From Deltaproteobacteria bacterium (GTDB lineage Bacteria > Desulfobacterota_B > Binatia > UBA9968), in assembly GCA_027297485.1 (NCBI GenBank), contig JAPUHZ010000140.1, forward strand, positions 1 through 6,431: DNA of 6,431 nucleotides, in the 5' to 3' direction. This document shows positions 6,354 through 6,431 of this stretch, piece by piece (within the stretch, counting starts at the first letter, position 1; each line of letters starts with the position of its first letter). The position numbers were made by a program, and so were the translations under genes. The notes under the pieces are model-generated. The model worked only from the letters and a program-made list of their open reading frames with translations. It was not told the DNA's origin and ran no database searches.

Positions 6354-6430
6354 GGGCCCATAGCTCAGTTGGTTAGAGCCACCGGCTCATAACCGGTAGG
6401 TCCCTGGTTCGAATCCAGGTGGGCCCACCA
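6354..6430 (+). tRNA. tRNA with anticodon CAT: probably tRNA-Ile2 (lysidine type), else elongator tRNA-Met
   Basis: A full 77-base cloverleaf can be drawn by eye. Acceptor stem GGGCCCA (6354-6360) pairs all seven bases with TGGGCCC (6420-6426); D stem GCTC/GAGC (6363-6366 with 6376-6379); anticodon stem ACCGG/CCGGT (6381-6385 with 6393-6397) and loop CTCATAA with CAT at 6388-6390; variable loop AGGTC; T stem CCTGG/CCAGG and loop TTCGAAT (6408-6414); discriminator A6427 and encoded CCA (6428-6430). The paired G1-C72 and lack of three G-C pairs in the lower anticodon stem exclude initiator tRNA-fMet. Pairs C4-G69, U12-A23 and C29-G41 are those I recall as isoleucine identity elements in E. coli, and C4-G69 with C5-G68 as determinants for TilS, which turns C34 into lysidine; E. 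coli elongator Met has U-A at 4-69 and 29-41. Automatic tools commonly label such genes tRNA-Met, so the identity is left open, though the gene itself is certain. Confidence 0.95.
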
Positions 6431-6431
6431 T

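Noticed and set aside
1..6431. CRISPR array, insertion sequence, integrase, toxin-antitoxin or phage genes
   Set aside because: No regular repeats, terminal inverted repeats or recognisable proteins of these kinds were found. The tRNA at the edge could be an integration site, but nothing beyond it is visible.

Overview
The window is bacterial chromosome carrying a version of the 'macromolecular synthesis' gene block: ribosomal protein S21 (rpsU), a YqeY/GatB-like protein, a CvpA-family membrane protein, DNA primase (dnaG) and the primary sigma factor (rpoD), followed by a tRNA with anticodon CAT. All genes are on the + strand. The RpoD, DnaG and S21 sequences, plus a pilin whose columns align with the PilA of Geobacter, suggest a Gram-negative of the Desulfobacterota (former Deltaproteobacteria) or a nearby lineage such as NC10 or Nitrospirota. 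This placement is by eye from memory of the families, so it is tentative.

Layout. Positions 1-722 hold the 3' part of an FAD-dependent D-amino-acid-dehydrogenase-like gene cut by the window edge. A strong-looking sigma-70 promoter (TTGAGA-18-TGTTATAAT) overlaps its end and leads into a type IV pilin gene (760-1200). An AT-rich, C-poor spacer (1201-1396) carries the likely promoter of the rpsU group. Then come rpsU (1397-1594), yqeY-like (1637-2083), cvpA-like (2151-2684), dnaG (2694-4496) and rpoD (4526-6295). Gaps inside the group are 9 to 67 bases and no convincing terminator lies between the genes, so one transcript is likely. A 77-base tRNA gene with encoded CCA (6354-6430) ends the window, perhaps with its own promoter in the 58-base gap.

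How the genes work together. S21 acts in translation initiation, DnaG primes replication and RpoD directs transcription from housekeeping promoters, so the block links the three macromolecular syntheses. YqeY and CvpA are poorly understood passengers. The pilin and the oxidoreductase look like independent neighbours.

I found no new defence system, mobile element, CRISPR array or large unexplained region. The points worth a second look are small: tRNA identity (probably Ile2 rather than Met), start-site choice in rpoD, dnaG and the pilin, a 65-base C-free stretch upstream of rpsU with several orphan ribosome-binding motifs, and a cysteine-free Geobacter-like pilin with its own extended -10 promoter.
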